Positions 59,689 to 64,000 of a stretch of 64,000 nt of DNA are shown in pieces (position 1 is the stretch's first letter; each line of letters opens with the position of its first letter). Below the pieces are notes generated by a model. The model searched no databases. It was not told the origin of the DNA and saw nothing but the letters and a program-made list of their open reading frames with translations. Both the position numbers and the translations under genes were made by a program. This DNA is from Chamaecyparis obtusa (taxonomy: Eukaryota; Streptophyta; Pinopsida; Cupressales; Cupressaceae). The stretch spans positions 1 through 64,000 of the forward strand of contig BSBK01006393.1 in assembly GCA_027943335.1 (NCBI GenBank), given 5' to 3'.

Positions 59689-59826
59689 TGTTGGAAAAAT
59701 GGCCAGCGCTCCCCTCAGGATTCATGACATGGCTTAACCACCTCATGTGTCTTCTATAAGTCTAGCGATTGTATCAGACATTAACAGGTCGATCTTTTGG
59801 TGCAACGACAACCACTACTTGTAACA
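59689..59826 (+). repeat. 3' LTR of the miniature element
   Basis: 138 bases, six differences from the first LTR. Confidence 0.93.
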
Positions 59827-59856
59827 AATCTATCCCTGGTAGCTCTCACCAAAACA

Positions 59857-61510
59857 CAATGTCTCAAGGAGGAGGATCCCAAGGACATCAATCCCAACAT
59901 GCTGCGGATCAAGAATCCACACCTTCTAAAATTGCTCAGTTTCAAAATGATGATAACTTCAAAAGAATGATGAAGCATTTCTTGAAATAAGACAAAGAGG
60001 CATACTTTCCAGGGTTAGCTCATCAAGGAGCTAAACTTCCTCCACATTTTAATGTCAAAGATATTATCACACATGAGGAAGAAACTCCAATCACCGCTAT
60101 GATGAAACAAATGCATGCCATGCAAGTCAAACTTAACAAAATTGAAAAAGAAAAGGAACCTTAAGAGTTCTCCATGGAAGCTCTATGCCTTTTTCCATTT
60201 GACAAATACTTGTATGTGCCACCATTCCTGAAATGAGTGGAAATGCCTAAGTACGATAAGTATGATAGAAACTCTGACCCTCAAGATCATGTCAACTAAT
60301 TTTGTACTCAATCTGTAGAGTTCATGCATGAACCAACCTATCTAATGTGTCTCTTCCCTCGATCTCTGGGAGGGGTATCCATTCATTGGTTCTCTAGAAT
60401 GCCTCCTACAATCAAGACCTTTGAGGAGTTAATTAAATTGTTCTACCAATAATACTCCTACAATATTTAACATCCAGTCACTATGATCGACATTTGCAAT
60501 CTAACACAATATCCAGGAGAACATTCTTGACATTTCTCAAGAGATGGAGAAATAAATTTTCTCTATATGCTAGACCTATTCCAGAAATTGAGAAACTAGA
60601 AATCTTCATCAACAATCTCATTCCAGAAATCAACTACCCTTTACAAATGCAAAATAATACATCTTTTGATAAGATGGTAGACAATGCGATCAAAATTGAA
60701 AAGGTACTTGTGAAAAAGGGAGAAATCACACTTCAAAAAGACAAGTATGAATCTAGATCTAGTTCTAAGGACAAGAACAAAAACTAGAATAAGAATAAGG
60801 GCATCGTCATAGATGGCATTGTTGATACTATCCATGCCCCATCAAAGGCACCCCCTTTCAATCTCACTGTTGGCACCCAAGCCATAAAAGCTTCTGAATC
60901 AAAAGCAACAGAGTCCAATAAAAAGCCATTAGAGTATAAACCTTTTTCTTCAGATCCTAAATGCAAGTTTACTCCTCTTGGAGAATCCTATGAATCTACC
61001 ATGAAAACTCTATTAGCTAATAACATCATTTCTTTGCCTGAGATTCGACCTTTTGATCCTGAACCTAAACTAAAATGCTGGAAAGAGAATGACTTATGTG
61101 ACTTCCATCATAGTAAGGGTCATAAAACTAATAACTTCTTATGCTTCAAACATCTCATTCAAGACAAAATTGATAATGGAGAAACCATAATTGACAATCA
61201 TAAGAGCAACAATGATCATACAACATTCACGGAACCATTTCCAAAACATGGTCAAGGAGATTCATCTTCTCAGCCTAATATGGGTGCTAAAGTCAATTAT
61301 GCCTACTCTAGAAACAATGCTGTCATAAACACAGTTGAACCATGCCTATCTGAAAGTTGCAATATTATCACAATTGTAAGAAAAGATAGAGATAATCAAT
61401 CAGCAAATGCAGTTACTCAATCAAAATCTCAGGCACATCTGCAAGGACAAAACTCAAATTCATCAAATGTCCCTAAGGTTCCTTTCAATCTATCATCTGC
61501 TTCTAAATAG
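59857..61510 (+). pseudogene. Gag of the Tat/Athila-like element
   Basis: Begins around MSQGGGSQGHQSQHAADQES (59857), then PGLAHQGAKLPPHF. The Retrotrans_gag core runs from about 60238: VEMPKYDKYDRNSDPQDHV, HEPTYLMCLFPRSLGG, WFSRMPPTIKTFEELIKLF, HPVTMIDICNLTQYPG. It continues as TFLKRWRNKFSLYARPIPE and FINNLIPEINYPLQMQN. A zinc-knuckle-like CDFHHSKGHKTNNFLCFKH follows near 61095-61150. Most of it reads in one frame with stops (TAA, TGA and TAG), and a short frame change occurs around 60450-60500. Gag would assemble the particle. Confidence 0.85.
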
Positions 61511-62419
61511 AAGGTTGCTTCTAAATCTTCAAATCCTAAATACACGAGACCTACTTCATACAGTATTTTCCAACAACTCCAGCATACCAATGCAAAAATT
61601 TCCATGTTTGAGTTGCTTCGGATATCTCCAGCTCATAGAGCCATTCTAGACAAAGCTCTGCTTAGATCTAATATTCCTGACAACCTTGATTTAAATAGAT
61701 TCCATACTATGGTTGGTCATCTGATGTCTCCACAATATATCTCCTTTTCAGAGGAAGATGATAACTCCTTGAGTCATTCGCATAACCAGCCCTTGCACAT
61801 TGAAGTCTTGATCCAAAACCATCATGTCAAATGCATGTTGATAGATGGAGGCACTGGTCTCAACATTTGTTCTTATAGCTTGATCACACAATTGGGATTA
61901 TCTGAAGCTTCCATTGATCCTAAAAAGAAGATAACTATCCAAGCATATGATGAGCAAGAAAGATCTTTGAAGGGAACAATTGTCTTACCTATCATAATAG
62001 GTCCTGTTATCAGAGATATCACATGTCAAGTTCTTGATCTACCTTTGGCTTACAACATTCTCCTAGGGAGACCCTAGATACATGAAATGAGAGCTATTCC
62101 TTCCACATACCACCAATGTGTGAAATTCCCTTATGAAGGAGTAGAGGTGCCTATCCCAGTTGACTTGTCTACAACTTGTAATGCATTGAAGGAAAGTGCA
62201 AACAAACTTGTTCCTAATAACAAAGAATCTTCAACTAAGCAAACAGATGTTGCCTCAACATCCAAGATAGAAGAAATTGCTAAAGAAGTCAAAATTAAGG
62301 ACAATGGTATGGGAGAATACACAATGGAACCAGTCTTATCTCTCACATCTCTCCCATTATCCCCAAAATCTTATGGACAACCTTTAGACAAAGTAAAACC
62401 TAATGCTAAAGAATCCTAG
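61511..62419 (+). pseudogene. Protease region of the Tat/Athila-like element
   Basis: Same frame as gag. LLRISPAHRAILDKALL leads into the aspartic protease, with active site MLIDGGTGLNIC (about 61838-61875), then PLAYNILLGRP (about 62045-62077). The next codon, normally Trp, is TAG, after which IHEMRAIPSTYHQCVKFPYE continues. A Ser/Lys-rich spacer ends at a TAG at 62417. Confidence 0.85.
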
Positions 62420-62758
62420 GTCAAGTTTAATGGAAGCTTTGTCATAGAACAAGTATCTAAACTAGAGTTTGAGGAAGATGAATTCATGCTTGCATGGTTA
62501 TATAAGGATGAATCTCAAACCCAATTAGTCCAGAAATGTGACGCTTCTTCAAGAAAAATTCCTCAGAAGTCATATGGACCAAGGGACAAACTGATTGCTA
62601 AAATGGGATATACAGGAAAAGGACCTCTAGGATTACAAGGTAAGGGTCTTTTGTCACCTCTTGATCATCATGGCCACACAAACAAGAATACAACAAGTCT
62701 AGGGTATAAGAAAAAGCCTTTTTATCTTAGCAACAACTCTCCTTATGTGTTAGAATAG
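62420..62758 (+). pseudogene. G-patch-like segment after the protease
   Basis: Same frame. After FEEDEFMLAWLYKDE comes LIAKMGYTGKGPLGLQGKG (about 62591-62647), then LLSPLDHHGHTNKNTTSLGY. The MGY.GKGPLG..GKG pattern fits a G-patch, a glycine-rich nucleic-acid-binding motif known next to the protease in betaretroviruses. The call rests on the glycine spacing alone. Ends at a TAG (62756). Confidence 0.55.
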
Positions 62759-63880
62759 ATTGAACCATCAACAAAAATTCAATCAAAGGAAGAAACAGAA
62801 CAATCTGACAGTGATGATTCTAACATCACCATTGAGCTCATTCCTTATGAGTGTCTACCTAAAGAACTAAAAGATCTTCTTGAAGCTAAAGATGATCCAA
62901 TCAAAAGAATTAATGTAGTAGAAACACAAGAACCTACTACTGAAATCAAAGAAGAGGATTCAACTGAAACCCTCCAAATAGTTGAGCAATTGGAACAAGA
63001 TAGTGACTCTGAAATAGACTCTTGTGAATATGAATTCAAATCAGAATCAGAAGGAAACCCTTCTTGGGGAATCCATCCAGATTTCACACATATTCTTAGC
63101 TTTCCTAGAGGCATAGATGAGTAATCTAATGACTATGAGTGGGGATTCATTCCATAGGAGGATGAGCTAATTACAGAGAAACATGTTGATGTCATTCACC
63201 AATATGTATCTAAACCCAACATAAGTCTAGAGTGAAATAATGAACACCACGAGTCTGATCCACCTATGGCTAAAATGGACTCCCGCAATGACATTGAGCC
63301 TATTCATGAATTGAACATTTTAAGTTGTAATATCACCTTCAAACTCAAGAGTCAAGTTAGGACCAATGATGACAGTGCCATATCCGTAAACACTATTTCC
63401 CAATCTTCCCATACTTTGACTATCCAACACCCTGAACTTCTTGACCAAACTTCCACGAACCCAAACCAAGATATCTATACTTTTCCTATTGACTACGCCC
63501 TTGCTTGCTACCTCAATGCAGTTGAGCTTATGAGGACTTCCATCAGTGAACCAAGCGTTAGCATGACAGGGTCAGACATCAAGTATCTTAGTCAAAAGAA
63601 TAAGAATAAAAATAAAAATAAAAGGAGTTCTGAGGGTGAAAACCACTTTGTGGCAATCTCATAACCAAAAATAGTAAAGAAAAAAGATGTATCTAAAGGT
63701 GAAAACCTCTTTGAGGCACTTAAGGATGAGATATTTGATGTCTTGCTGAGTCATTTATAGGAAAGATCTCCAGTACTAATAGAGCCTACTCAGTCTATCA
63801 ACTTGGGAACAACAGAATAGCCACAGTTGATCCATGTAGCACAATCATTATCAGAAGAAGAAAAGCAAAATTTTACTACA
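62759..63880 (+). pseudogene. Acidic linker between protease and RT
   Basis: Same frame with six stops. Rich in Glu/Asp/Ser (EETEQSDSDDSNITIELIP, QLEQDSDSEIDSCEYEF), with a few ordered pieces (GNPSWGIHPDFTHILSFPRG, IDYALACYLNAVELM). Linkers of this kind precede RT in Tat/Athila-type elements. No catalytic motif. Confidence 0.65.
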
Positions 63881-64000
63881 TTTCTAATAGAGAAAAAGAT
63901 CAACTTTGCATGGAAATATTCAGATATGCCAGGGTTAGATCCTGATCTTATAATGCACCATCTATCTATTTCTCCTAGGGTCAAACCTATTAAGCGAAAA
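63881..64000 (+). pseudogene. Start of Gypsy reverse transcriptase, cut by window end
   Basis: INFAWKYSDMPGLDPDLIMH followed by HLSISPRVKPIKRK is the RT entry motif of Tat/Athila-type Gypsy elements (FAW...DMPGLDP). The catalytic part lies outside the window. Confidence 0.85.

Larger units (their letters stand above)
59492..59826 (+). mobile_element. Miniature LTR retrotransposon (SMART/TRIM type), 335 bases
   Basis: LTRs 59492-59629 and 59689-59826, 138 bases each (TGTTGGAAAAATGGCC to CTTGTAACA), differing at six positions. The interior is only 59 bases: primer site TGGTATTAGAGC (59632-59643) and polypurine tract TTGAGGGGGAGAT before the second LTR. The target duplication AATCT is perfect (59487-59491 and 59827-59831). 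No coding capacity. It matches what is known of very small plant LTR elements and must have been moved by proteins from another element. Confidence 0.93.
55720..64000 (+). mobile_element. Ty3/Gypsy element (Tat/Athila-like), 5' half, runs off the window
   Basis: 5' LTR 55720-56967, primer site at 56971, a long leader, gag from about 59850, protease, a G-patch-like stretch, an acidic linker and the beginning of RT at the window end. From 60494 to 64000 a single frame can be followed, broken only by in-frame stops. It inserted into the coiled-coil ORF at 55719. A 335-base miniature LTR element lies inside at 59492-59826. The 3' half and LTR are beyond the window. Confidence 0.88.

Overview
The window looks like nuclear DNA from a seed plant with a large, repeat-rich genome. 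A gymnosperm is my guess, but that is inference. The evidence is nested Ty1/Copia and Ty3/Gypsy LTR retrotransposons with initiator-tRNA-Met primer sites, spliceosomal introns, an NBS-LRR-like relic, satellites and long microsatellites. I found no intact host gene and no RNA gene. Nearly every coding region is a decayed transposon gene, and many of the premature stops are TAG.

Layout: 1-680 is the right part of a short DNA-transposon derivative that cuts into a Copia gag (681-959) whose 5' LTR follows. 2.3-4.2 kb holds no gene and one dispersed repeat. 4.3-14.4 kb is a tandemly duplicated, unrecognised gene-like segment bounded by (GA)n tracts. A complete 6.8 kb Copia element (5787-12562) sits in the first copy, and the second copy preserves the empty site. 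14.5-17.4 kb is a 160-bp satellite made of two hairpins per unit, followed by a (TA)n(CA)n tract.

17.9-30.0 kb is the most unusual part: a roughly 12 kb DNA element with a decayed DDE-type transposase gene on the plus strand, a second multi-exon gene on the minus strand pointing towards it, and a 5 kb array of 357-bp repeats between them. Its right terminus and its left subterminal block are both shared with the 1-680 element, which looks like an internal-deletion derivative of it. I cannot assign the transposase to a named superfamily from memory.

30.0-33.9 kb is mostly featureless, apart from an NBS-LRR-like C-terminal fragment. 33.9-39.9 kb is a minus-strand Copia relic split by a 4.1 kb chromovirus (Gypsy) that has lost RT, RNase H and most of integrase but keeps its chromodomain. 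40-47 kb holds Copia LTR and gag relics, with a non-autonomous LTR element (40922-43550) inside one LTR. 48-51.3 kb is another minus-strand Copia pol relic. 52.0-55.7 kb is a Copia-like 3' LTR split by a young non-autonomous LTR element (52035-53729, perfect target duplication), followed by an unusual coiled-coil ORF next to the polypurine tract. 55.7-64.0 kb is the 5' half of a Tat/Athila-type Gypsy element (LTR, leader, gag, protease, G-patch-like segment, start of RT). Its 5' gag region carries a 335-bp miniature LTR retrotransposon with a perfect target duplication.

Much of the insertion order can be read directly: Copia in the duplicated segment, chromovirus in Copia, small LTR elements in Copia LTRs, Gypsy in the coiled-coil ORF, and the miniature element in that Gypsy.
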